The notes beneath the pieces were generated by a model. It worked only from the letters and a program-made list of their open reading frames with translations, did not search any database and was not told where the DNA came from. Below, in pieces: positions 1-8,650 of a DNA stretch of 9,413 bases. This stretch comes from Rhodospirillales bacterium (GTDB taxonomy: Bacteria; Pseudomonadota; Alphaproteobacteria; CACIAM-22H2): assembly GCA_016195145.1 (NCBI GenBank), contig JACQAF010000053.1, forward strand, positions 1 through 9,413. The letters are read 5' to 3'. The position numbers were made by a program, and so were the translations under genes. The first letter of the stretch is position 1. Every line of letters begins with the position of its first letter.

Positions 1-139
1 GCTTCAGGCCGTCGCGAACGTCGGGCAGCGCCCGCGCCACGATCACGCTCATCGCGTAATCGAGGTAGGAGCGTTTCATCTCCTCTTCGATGGTGACCGG
101 CGAAATATTGAAAGGCTGGGGCGAGGTGATTTGAGTCAA
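1..139 (-). CDS. gyrA: DNA gyrase subunit A, N-terminal fragment (cut by window edge)
   Basis: GyrA is the breakage–reunion subunit of DNA gyrase, a cytoplasmic A2B2 type II topoisomerase that introduces negative supercoils using ATP. Only the first 46 codons are inside the window. Read on the minus strand they contain the family-defining N-terminal stretch ISPVTIEEEMKRSYLDYAMS, followed by VIVARALPDVRDGLK, which is unmistakable for GyrA. The active-site tyrosine and quinolone-resistance region lie outside. The start chosen is TTG at 139–137, giving an N-terminus (M)TQITSPQPFNI of the usual length for alphaproteobacterial GyrA. No ATG is available nearby and there is no clear Shine–Dalgarno sequence, so the exact start is less sure than the identity. 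The gene lies downstream of ssb on the same strand, across a 315-bp gap with its own terminator and promoter-like sequences, so it is probably transcribed separately. Confidence 0.95.
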   Translation of the reverse strand, partial: MTQITSPQPFNISPVTIEEEMKRSYLDYAMSVIVARALPDVRDGLK

Positions 140-312
140 GGTATGCCGTGGTTGGACCGGGGCCGCGAAGGCCGCTGGAAGGGAGCGTTAACCGGCCTGA
201 AATCTAGCAGTTATCGCAGTTGCGAACAACGCGCTTGGGAGGCATCCGGGCATCCGAAAACGCGCCTCGCACGACACTCAAGATGACCGCGCAACAATTT
301 GATTTAAAAGGC

Positions 313-352
313 TTATAAGAGACATTCTCGTATAACGCGAAAGCCTTGTCGA
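313..352 (-). promoter_or_regulatory. Candidate gyrA promoter with overlapping dyad (spacer 140–454)
   Basis: The 315 bases between gyrA and ssb hold no convincing gene. On the minus strand a TCGACA box (352–347) is followed after 17 bp by GAGAAT (329–324), a moderate sigma-70-like pair that would start a leader of roughly 180 nt before gyrA. A second weaker pair, TTGTTC–17 bp–TAGATT, lies closer to the gene. Overlapping the first -10 box is a dyad: TTATAAGAGA (313–322), a CAT spacer, then TCTCGTATAA (326–335). It has one mismatch per arm and is operator-like. The local AT richness within a GC-rich spacer supports a promoter here, but the exact boxes are guesses. Confidence 0.3.
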
Positions 353-376
353 AAGGCCCGAATAAAACCATGGCGC

Positions 377-410
377 AATCCCGCGCCACGGGTTGGCGGC
401 AGGCGGGATT
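377..410. repeat. Inverted repeat downstream of ssb
   Basis: AATCCCGC (377–384) and GCGGGATT (403–410) form a perfect 8-bp inverted repeat, with a further 3-bp GCC/GGC pairing inside. On the minus strand it follows the ssb terminator hairpin and has T-rich sequence a few bases beyond, so it may act as a back-up terminator. It has no adjacent T-tract of its own. Confidence 0.4.
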
Positions 411-420
411 TGTCGCCTGG

Positions 421-450
421 AAAACCGGATTCGGGACCCCGCCCGAACCG
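421..450 (-). terminator. Intrinsic terminator of ssb
   Basis: TTCGGG (430–435) pairs with CCCGAA (442–447), and CGG (426–428) pairs with CCG (448–450) around a one-base bulge, giving a 9-bp GC-rich stem with a 6-nt loop. Read on the minus strand the stem is followed directly by TTTT (424–421). It begins 5 bases after the ssb stop codon, which is where a rho-independent terminator is expected. Confidence 0.65.
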
Positions 451-454
451 CCCT

Positions 455-931
455 CTAGAACGGAATGTCGTCGTCGAGCGGGCCGCTTGAGCGGCTGCGG
501 GCCGGGGCGCTGCCGCTGCCTGAGGGCGCGCTGCTGCCCTGGTCGAAATCGTCGGCGCCGCTGCTCGCGCCGCCGCCGCCGCGCGAATCGAGCATGGTCA
601 GTTCGCCGCGAAAACGCTGAAGAACGACCTCGGTCGAGTATTTCTCCTGCCCCGACTGGTCGGTCCATTTGCGGGTCTGAAGCTGGCCCTCGACATAGAT
701 CTTGGCGCCCTTCTTGAGGTAGCGCTCGGCGACGTCGGCCAGACGCTCGTTGAAGATAACGACGCGGTGCCACTCGGTCTTTTCCTGCCGTTCGCCCGAA
801 TTCTTGTCTTTCCACGATTCCGACGTGGCGAGCGACAGGTTCACCACCTTGCCGCCATTCTGCATCGTCCGCACCTCGGGATCGCGCCCGAGATTGCCGA
901 TCAGGATGACCTTGTTAACGCTCCCCGCCAT
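455..931 (-). CDS. ssb: Single-stranded DNA-binding protein SSB
   Basis: SSB is a homotetramer that coats single-stranded DNA during replication, recombination and repair and recruits partner proteins through its C-terminal tip. The 158-residue product has an OB-fold at about residues 4–112, starting SVNKVILIGNLGRDPEVR. The ssDNA-stacking tryptophans W40, W54 and W89, with F60, fall at essentially the E. coli positions. A Gly/Ser/Ala-rich disordered linker (about 113–150) follows, ending in the acidic tip DDDIPF, the docking site for partner proteins. At 158 residues it is slightly shorter than E. coli SSB (178), all in the linker. The ATG at 931–929 is supported by a GGGAG Shine–Dalgarno about 8 nt upstream on the minus strand. 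The gene is divergent from uvrA, as in many proteobacteria. No alphaproteobacterial LexA box (GTTC-N7-GTTC) is visible upstream. Identity is certain. Confidence 0.97.
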   Translation of the reverse strand: MAGSVNKVILIGNLGRDPEVRTMQNGGKVVNLSLATSESWKDKNSGERQEKTEWHRVVIFNERLADVAERYLKKGAKIYVEGQLQTRKWTDQSGQEKYSTEVVLQRFRGELTMLDSRGGGGASSGADDFDQGSSAPSGSGSAPARSRSSGPLDDDIPF

Positions 932-960
932 ATCCGTTTCTCCCTTTACATTCGGCCGGG

Positions 961-989
961 ACTTTACACGGCTTCCCCTGCCCCTCCAA
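961..989 (-). promoter_or_regulatory. Candidate ssb promoter
   Basis: On the minus strand TTGGAG (989–984) and TAAAGT (966–961) are separated by exactly 17 bp. Transcription would start near 954, about 23 nt before the ssb ATG, leaving room for the ribosome binding site. Both boxes are imperfect (about 3/6 and 4/6 to sigma-70 consensus). The CTTTACA sequence overlapping the -10 recurs 18 bp away at 944–950. Confidence 0.4.
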
Positions 990-1063
990 CCGCTTTGCGG
1001 CCGGACCGGGGAGGCGTGGCAGGAGGGCTGTCAGGAGGGCGGGTGCGGCCAGCCGGCCGGGGG

Positions 1064-1092
1064 TCGCATTCGCGGCTCTGGCGGCCTATATT
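1064..1092 (+). promoter_or_regulatory. Weak candidate uvrA promoter
   Basis: TATATT at 1087–1092 is a good -10 match in an otherwise very GC-rich divergent region and would start transcription about 45 nt before uvrA. The hexamer 17 bp upstream (TCGCAT, 1064–1069) is a poor -35, so an activator-dependent or extended promoter, or no promoter at this point, are all possible. No LexA-type GTTC-N7-GTTC site is seen between 932 and 1143. Confidence 0.3.
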
Positions 1093-1143
1093 GAAGGGTC
1101 GGCCGCATCGCGCTGCCGCGTTCACTTTTTATGACTTTTACCG

Positions 1144-4014
<2,871 letters not shown>

Positions 4015-4062
4015 GAGCCGTTCGGCGCCCGCCGGCCTGGCATCCCCGGATCGCCGGCAAAG

Positions 4063-4091
4063 CGGATCGAGCGCCATCGGCGCTCGATCCG
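4063..4091. terminator. Perfect 13-bp hairpin between convergent genes
   Basis: CGGATCGAGCGCC (4063–4075) and GGCGCTCGATCCG (4079–4091) pair perfectly around a 3-nt ATC loop. It lies 49 bp after the uvrA stop and 26 bp before the stop of the convergent HDO gene, so it could end both transcripts. No T-tract follows on either strand, so it may work as a transcript-stabilising or rho-assisted hairpin. Its right arm can alternatively pair with 4044–4052 (CCCCGGATC with GATCCGGGG at 4086–4094), so two exclusive folds are possible. Confidence 0.55.
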
Positions 4092-4116
4092 GGGTGCCGT
4101 CTCGGCGGCGATCGAC

Positions 4117-5262
4117 TCAGGCCATTGCCGCCAGCAATCCGGACGGCCGGACGGCCGGAACGTCCCGCGTCAGTTTCGCGAGCAGAAAGTCGTAATAATC
4201 GGCCGTGGCGTCGAGCCGCATGTCGCCGCCAAGAACCATATCGTGGCGCGCGGCGGGATAGCGACCCAACAGGGGCAGCATGACGTTCTTCGCCCACCCC
4301 TCGCCATGGTCGACATCGACTTCGGCATGCTGGACGTAATAGGCAATCGCCTTTTCGTCGGTGAAGCCGAGGCGTTTCAGGCCGCGCACGATGCGAACGT
4401 AATGCACGGGGTCCATGCTCTCGGCGACCGTCATGCTGCCGACGGATTTGAAGTAGTTGCGCCGATGCAGGGACAGATGGAAATAAAGATTGTAGCCGAC
4501 GAGACCCCGGCCATCGAGATTGTCGATGAAATGGCTGGGACGAAGCTCGCCCGCCGGCAGCGCGATGCCGACATATTCCAGCAACCGGCGGAACTGGCGC
4601 GTATGGCGGTTATTGATGTTGCCGCCGCCCATTTCGTCCCAGAAATTGCCGGCGACCTCGCGGATGATTTCATCGTCGACGCCGATCAGGGTCAGCGCGA
4701 TGAAATCGGCGAAGCGGACGATCAGCGCCGCGTCGTGCGACAGGAACGCGGCGAATTGGCTAGCGGTCGCCCGATTTTCCAGGAATTCGAACAGCGGATG
4801 GTCGTTCATCCGGTGGCTGCGCCGCCGGTTTTCGAAAAACGCCAGGAAATCGCCGTCATCGGCCGGAACCTCGGCGGATCGCAGCCGGTACCGGCTAAGC
4901 TCGCACGCCTCCCACGCCGCCTCGATCTCGTTCCGCACGCGGATCAGGAACGGGTGAAACTGGTTGTCGCCGCCATGGTCTCCGGGCCGGGCGAGGTTCT
5001 GTTCGTAGAGCAGATACAGGGTCTTGTGGCTCTGAAACAGCGCATCCGGGTCTCCGTCCTGGAACGCCTGGCGGATTGTCGCCCGCAAGCGCTCCATGAA
5101 TGTGCCGAAAAACGCCTGGTCCTGCGTAAGAAACGAGCTCAGATCACTGCACGCGAGGAGATTGCCGACGATCCGGTGCAATGGGTGGGTAGCGTAATAA
5201 AGGTTTTCGGCGGGTGAGTTCGCTGTGGAAGGCTCGTACTGCTTAACTGCAACGATGTTCAT
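4117..5262 (-). CDS. Haem-oxygenase-like diiron oxidase (HDO, iron-containing redox enzyme family)
   Basis: The product resembles the haem-oxygenase-like diiron oxidase/oxygenase superfamily (SznF, UndA, BesC, CADD, PvfB), all-helical enzymes that activate O2 at a labile diiron site. All six expected ligands are visible. Numbering from the upstream ATG (subtract 5 for the start chosen here), they are E215 and H225 (WDEMGGGN...NRH, E-x9-H), E286 (AESMDP) and H317, D321, H324 (YYVQHAEVDVDHGEGW, H-x3-D-x2-H). These spacings match SznF. An N-terminal helical region of about 150 residues precedes the HDO fold; there is no C-terminal cupin, and no signal peptide or membrane segment. The C-terminal run NVMLPLLGRYP is also typical of this family. 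The start is ATG at 5262 because GGAGG (5271–5267) lies 4 nt upstream; a longer start at 5277 (386 residues) lacks a ribosome site. Substrate is unknown: family members hydroxylate amine nitrogens, cleave amino acids or decarboxylate fatty acids. No NRPS, ligase or transporter partner is in the window. It is divergent from the sensor-kinase locus. Confidence 0.8.
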   Translation of the reverse strand: MNIVAVKQYEPSTANSPAENLYYATHPLHRIVGNLLACSDLSSFLTQDQAFFGTFMERLRATIRQAFQDGDPDALFQSHKTLYLLYEQNLARPGDHGGDNQFHPFLIRVRNEIEAAWEACELSRYRLRSAEVPADDGDFLAFFENRRRSHRMNDHPLFEFLENRATASQFAAFLSHDAALIVRFADFIALTLIGVDDEIIREVAGNFWDEMGGGNINNRHTRQFRRLLEYVGIALPAGELRPSHFIDNLDGRGLVGYNLYFHLSLHRRNYFKSVGSMTVAESMDPVHYVRIVRGLKRLGFTDEKAIAYYVQHAEVDVDHGEGWAKNVMLPLLGRYPAARHDMVLGGDMRLDATADYYDFLLAKLTRDVPAVRPSGLLAAMA

Positions 5263-5454
5263 TTGTCCTCCGCTCATCGTCTGGGTTTCGCGGTCGTCCC
5301 CAAGATCGCGCTCCTAGCTGCTTGGCGCCATTGGATCGATACGTGCTGGCGCAGCTAAGTCCATGTAGCGTTATCATTGCGGGTAAGACGCGTGGCGTAT
5401 CTGGTCGCCGGGTTGCAATAATTGAGGGATAATCAAACCTGTCATTCTACCGGT

Positions 5455-5474
5455 GCTGGCATTTTTGGGCCAGC
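5455..5474. repeat. Small inverted repeat in HDO 5' region
   Basis: GCTGGC (5455–5460) and GCCAGC (5469–5474) flank an 8-nt T-rich loop. It lies about 190 bp upstream of the HDO start, in the part of the divergent spacer with ordinary base composition. It could be a leader hairpin or operator; nothing else supports a role. Confidence 0.3.
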
Positions 5475-5689
5475 CCAACGGATATTGGCAAGAGAGATAT
5501 TAGGAGCAAAAATATAAATTTCACTTGATTATTTTACTTTATTTCGTATTCGAAAGAATATTATCCAAACATACACAGTAAAATTCTGGTTTTTTACTAA
5601 GTAAATATATTTAAAGTTGCATATCACCGATGACATACGCCGCAATTTTTACGCGTATAAGAAAGGGCATTTGCGTCCAATAGATAAAT

Positions 5690-5720
5690 TTTATACATAT
5701 ATAACAATATGATATGTCAA
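5690..5720 (-). promoter_or_regulatory. Candidate promoter reading toward the HDO gene
   Basis: On the minus strand a perfect TTGACA (5720–5715) is followed after 19 bp by TATAAA (5695–5690); TGTATA gives a 17-bp spacing alternative. Transcription would start near 5683 and leave an untranslated leader of about 420 nt before the HDO ATG at 5262. In AT-rich DNA such matches arise easily, so this is a candidate only. Confidence 0.3.
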
Positions 5721-5772
5721 ATATTTATATTTTGCATGTTAAATTACCAACATGGAGATAGAGAAGCCTTGC

Positions 5773-5801
5773 CTGTGTTTTAACTGTGGTTTTACTGTGT
5801 A
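5773..5801 (+). promoter_or_regulatory. Triple 11-bp-phased CTGTG repeat, probable regulator site
   Basis: CTGTG occurs at 5773, 5784 and 5795, exactly 11 bp apart, with T/A-rich spacers (TTTTAA, GTTTTA). Direct repeats at 11-bp spacing are the layout of OmpR/PhoB-type response-regulator sites; the Pho box itself uses CTGTCA repeats, so this differs at the fifth base. The array ends about 40 bp before the TTG start and about 65 bp before the ATG start of the kinase locus. The last unit, TTTTACTGTGTA (5790–5801), recurs in inverted form at 5572–5583, facing the HDO gene. Confidence 0.5.
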
Positions 5802-5865
5802 AATGTTACGGTCGCCGGTCATTCGAGAAGTCGAATAACTCTTGCAAAACCAGCGATATAACCCG

Positions 5866-6804
5866 ATGAACTCTGTTTCCGGTCAACACCCTGCAGTGCC
5901 CGCGGCGGATGCAGCCGACAGCGCAAAACGATCCGGCGCATTGACGGCGACGGATACGCCGGGGGTGCAGAAAAAAGATATTACGACGCATCTCAGGCAG
6001 GCGCTCGATAACCTGCAGGAAGGTTTTGCGTTGTTCGATGATCAGGATCGGCTAGTCCTGTGGAACCGGAAATATCGCGATTTCTTTCCCATGATCGAGC
6101 ATATGCTTGTCCCCGGCGTGGAATTCGAGGCGTTGATTCGCATCGCCGCCAGCCGCGGCCAGAACGTCGAACACGCCCAGGATGCCGGCAGCTGGGTACG
6201 CGAACGGCTGGCGGCGCATCGGCAAGCCCGCGGCAAATTCGTCCATCATTTCGCCAACGGCAGCTGTGTTTGGGTTAACGAAGCGAAGACAGCCGATGGC
6301 TACACGATCTCGACATATCTCGATAGCACCGACCTTACCCGCCGCGAAGAAGAGCTCGCCCGCCGGGCGATACTCCAGGATGCCATCATCGACAATATGG
6401 CCCAGGGGTTGGTCGTCTTCGACCACGATCTGACAATTCTTGCCCTATATGGAGGTCATCCGGTACACGGCGGAGCGCGGGGATTACGGTCCCGGCCATC
6501 CGGCCGCGTACATCCAGAAATTTGGCGACATCGCCCGATCGCACCAGCCGCACCACATCCAGCGCAGCTTGCCCAACAGCATCGCGCTCAGCATCCGGGG
6601 GAACCCGTTGCCAGGGGGCGGCACGGTGGCGACGATCACCGACGTCACGACGTCGAAGCAATGGGAAGCGGCGTTGGCGCGGCAGAAAACCCTGTTCGAA
6701 GCCATTTTCCGCTACGTTCCCGATGCGCTGATCCTCTCGGGCGCCGACGGAAAAATAGTCACCTGCAACGCCGGCGCGAGCGCGACCTTCGGATACGGGA
6801 TTGA
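5866..6804 (+). pseudogene. N-terminal PAS part of a frameshifted hybrid sensor kinase
   Basis: This frame encodes the sensory front of the kinase that continues at 6440 in the next frame. Numbering from a TTG at 5842, residues 1–48 are a low-complexity linker. A PAS domain follows at about 50–165 (LQEGFALFDDQDRLVLWNRK ... FVHHFANGSCVWVNEAKTADGYTISTYLDSTDLTRREEEL). A second PAS domain then begins (DNMAQGLVVFDHDLTIL, to residue 200). There homology stops in this frame, and from about 6442 to the stop at 6804 the translation is an arginine/histidine-rich shadow. The second PAS resumes one frame over with PYMEVIRYTAERG, but the expected WN...PG core of about 20 residues is missing. No membrane segments are seen, so the sensor is cytosolic. 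The start is uncertain: ATG at 5866 is used here, TTG at 5842 is in frame, and neither has a good ribosome site. If translated alone, it gives a PAS protein with a nonsense tail. Confidence 0.7.
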
Positions 6805-8578
6805 CAATCTCATCGGCATGCCATTGCGGTCGCTCTACGCCACGGGCGAAGAATTTCTGCGGCATACGGATCGGCACTCGTCGGCCGTCGGGAGCCCCAT
6901 ACCTGAATTGATCTGCTATCGCCGCCAGGATGGCGGGGCGTTTATCGGCGATGCGCGCGGCTCGTTGATCAAGGATCACGAGGACGAAACGCTCGGTTAT
7001 CTTCACGTCATACGGGACGTCAGCGAGCTGAAGAAGGCGGAACGGCAGCTTCAGCTCACCCAACATTCGATCGACCGGGTCAGCGACGGCGCCTTCTGGA
7101 TCCTGTCCGATGGCCGGTTCACCGACGTCAATGAAACGGCGTGCCGCGTCCTGGATTATTCGCGGCGCGATCTGCTGGCGCTCTCGGTCTTCGTTATCCT
7201 GCCGGAGCTGACGCCCGAGCAGTGGGATCGCAACTGGAAGCTGATCAAGGCCGGTGTTGCGTTCACCCGGCCGGCCCGGCTGCGAACCAGCGCCGGCAAA
7301 CTGTTCCCGGCCGAAATTTCGGCGAGTTTCGTCGAATTCGACGGCAAGGAATATGTCTGCATTTTTGCCCGCGACGTGACCGACCGCGTGGCGACTGAAG
7401 AACGCCTGCGGCAGAGCCAGAAGATGGAGGCGCTTGGCCAGCTGGCGGGCGGCGTCGCGCACGAGTTCAACAACATCCTGACCTCGGTGATGGGCTTCAC
7501 CCGCATGGCGCTGCAGAAGATCGACCGCACCGACCGGGTCAAGGAATGCCTGACCGAGGTGCTCGAATCCTCCAAGCGCGCCGCCGACCTGACACGGCAA
7601 ATGCTCACTTTCAGCCATAAACAGGTGCTGGAGCCGCGCGTCCTGCGAGTCGGCCCAACGATCCGCGGGATGGAGAAGCTTTTGCGGACCCTGGTCGAAG
7701 CGTCGATCGATCTCGAGTGGGCGATCGGCGACGCCGAATCATGCATCGAGGCGGACCCGACGCGCCTGTCGCAATGCATCGTCAATCTCGTCGTCAACGG
7801 ACGGCACGCGTTGCCGGATGGCGGGCGGATCCGGATCGGCGTCGAACGGGCGCAATACGACGCGCCGTTTTTCACCAGCCATGGCGATGAACTTCCGCCG
7901 GGGGTTTATGCCCGCATCGATGTGAGCGATGACGGCATTGGCATCGAACCGGCGACCCTTCAGCATATTTTCGAACCGTTCTTCACCACCAAAAAGGCAG
8001 GCCAGGGCACCGGCCTCGGCCTGTCTCTGGTCTATGGCATGGTCAAGAATTCGGGCGGCGCGATCCATGTCGAAAGTGCAGTCGGCAAGGGAACCACGTT
8101 CTCGATCTACATGCCGACCACCGACCAGGAGCCGGCGGCCGATGCCAGTTTCCGTGACGAGCCGGAAAGCCCGATGGGCGATTCCGAAACCATCCTGCTG
8201 GCCGAGGACGATCCGCAGCTGCGTCGCTTCGTCAAGCAAACGCTTGAGGACCTCGGCTATGCCGTGCTCGCCGCGTCCGACGGCGCCCATGCGATAAAGA
8301 TATTCGAGGAACACGGCGAGAGCATAGATCTCCTACTGACCGACGTCGTCATGCCGGAAGTCGACGGCCTTCGTCTCGCCAAGGCTCTGACGGCGGCGCG
8401 ACCCGACCTGAAGATCATCTTCATGACCGGTTACGCGCCGGAGCTGACCGATCTGCGCGCCAAGCTGCAAGACGACATAACGCTGTTGAACAAACCGTTC
8501 AGGCCGGATGTGCTTGGCGGGGTGGTGCGTCAGACCCTGGAACGTCGCGACGCAACCGAGGGTAACGCGATCCGGTAA
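6440..8578 (+). CDS. Soluble PAS hybrid sensor histidine kinase (truncated by upstream frameshift)
   Basis: The product is a cytosolic hybrid histidine kinase that would autophosphorylate on His and pass the phosphate to its own receiver. Counting from TTG at 6440 (712 residues): about 1–75 is the second half of a broken PAS domain (PYMEVIRYTAERGDYGPG ... IRGNPLPGGGTVATITDVT). PAS domains follow at about 82–198 and 205–318. HisKA has H341 in GGVAHEFNN. The HATPase has N449/N453 in NLVVNGRHAL, DVSDDGIGI (494–501), FEPFFTTK, and GQGTGLGLSL. The REC domain (about 583–700) has E589/D590/D591, phospho-acceptor D635 in LLLTDVVMPE, T663 and K685. The kinase–receiver arrangement resembles CckA/FixL-type hybrids. 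In the N-box the usual acidic residue is His456. Start codons available are TTG 6440 and ATG 6449, neither with a ribosome site, because this was originally the interior of a longer gene. Catalytic and receiver residues are intact, so decay is recent or the short form is used. It lies 72 bp upstream of the CheY-like gene. Confidence 0.85.
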   Translation: MPYMEVIRYTAERGDYGPGHPAAYIQKFGDIARSHQPHHIQRSLPNSIALSIRGNPLPGGGTVATITDVTTSKQWEAALARQKTLFEAIFRYVPDALILSGADGKIVTCNAGASATFGYGIDNLIGMPLRSLYATGEEFLRHTDRHSSAVGSPIPELICYRRQDGGAFIGDARGSLIKDHEDETLGYLHVIRDVSELKKAERQLQLTQHSIDRVSDGAFWILSDGRFTDVNETACRVLDYSRRDLLALSVFVILPELTPEQWDRNWKLIKAGVAFTRPARLRTSAGKLFPAEISASFVEFDGKEYVCIFARDVTDRVATEERLRQSQKMEALGQLAGGVAHEFNNILTSVMGFTRMALQKIDRTDRVKECLTEVLESSKRAADLTRQMLTFSHKQVLEPRVLRVGPTIRGMEKLLRTLVEASIDLEWAIGDAESCIEADPTRLSQCIVNLVVNGRHALPDGGRIRIGVERAQYDAPFFTSHGDELPPGVYARIDVSDDGIGIEPATLQHIFEPFFTTKKAGQGTGLGLSLVYGMVKNSGGAIHVESAVGKGTTFSIYMPTTDQEPAADASFRDEPESPMGDSETILLAEDDPQLRRFVKQTLEDLGYAVLAASDGAHAIKIFEEHGESIDLLLTDVVMPEVDGLRLAKALTAARPDLKIIFMTGYAPELTDLRAKLQDDITLLNKPFRPDVLGGVVRQTLERRDATEGNAIR

Positions 8579-8650
8579 CGCGCCGGCAATGCGCAGGAAT
8601 GGCAACGCCGAAGGCTCGATTAGAAAAGATATCGCAAAGGAACGACTGAT

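Larger units (their letters stand above)
5263..5841. other. Long divergent non-coding spacer with AT-rich core
   Basis: These 579 bases between the HDO gene and the sensor-kinase locus contain no convincing protein or RNA gene. The HDO-proximal part (to about 5480) has mixed composition. From 5521 to 5760 the GC content is only about 27% (64 G/C in 240 bases, counted by hand) against clearly GC-rich flanks. Within it are several short dyads, including TATTC-GAAA-GAATA (5547–5560), TTTACT-A-AGTAAA (5593–5605) and ACATAT/ATATGT around 5700. Next to the kinase start is ATTCGA-GAAG-TCGAAT (5821–5836). The composition fits a large regulatory region bound by bending or silencing proteins, or a remnant of transferred DNA. 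Confidence 0.6.

Noticed and set aside
1131..1143. Alternative uvrA start at the ATG at 1131
   Set aside because: It is out of frame with uvrA; the ATG at 1144 gives the conserved N-terminus.
4243..5217. 324-codon open frame on the plus strand opposite the HDO gene
   Set aside because: It lies wholly antisense to a gene with clear metal-ligand motifs, and its translation is low-complexity with no domain. This is a typical shadow in GC-rich DNA.
5455..5474. Sigma-54 promoter upstream of HDO
   Set aside because: The GG and GC elements are mis-spaced on both strands; the sequence is better described as a simple inverted repeat.
5263..5841. tRNA, CRISPR or insertion sequence in the long spacer
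   Set aside because: No cloverleaf, no regular direct repeats with spacers beyond the three CTGTG units, and no transposase fragment or terminal inverted repeats.
6430..6460. Programmed frameshift in the kinase gene
   Set aside because: There is no slippery heptamer or stimulatory hairpin at the junction, and about 20 PAS residues are missing as well, which a programmed shift would not restore.
6386..7618. 410-codon open frame on the minus strand opposite the kinase
   Set aside because: It overlaps intact PAS and HisKA coding on the other strand and has no recognisable features.
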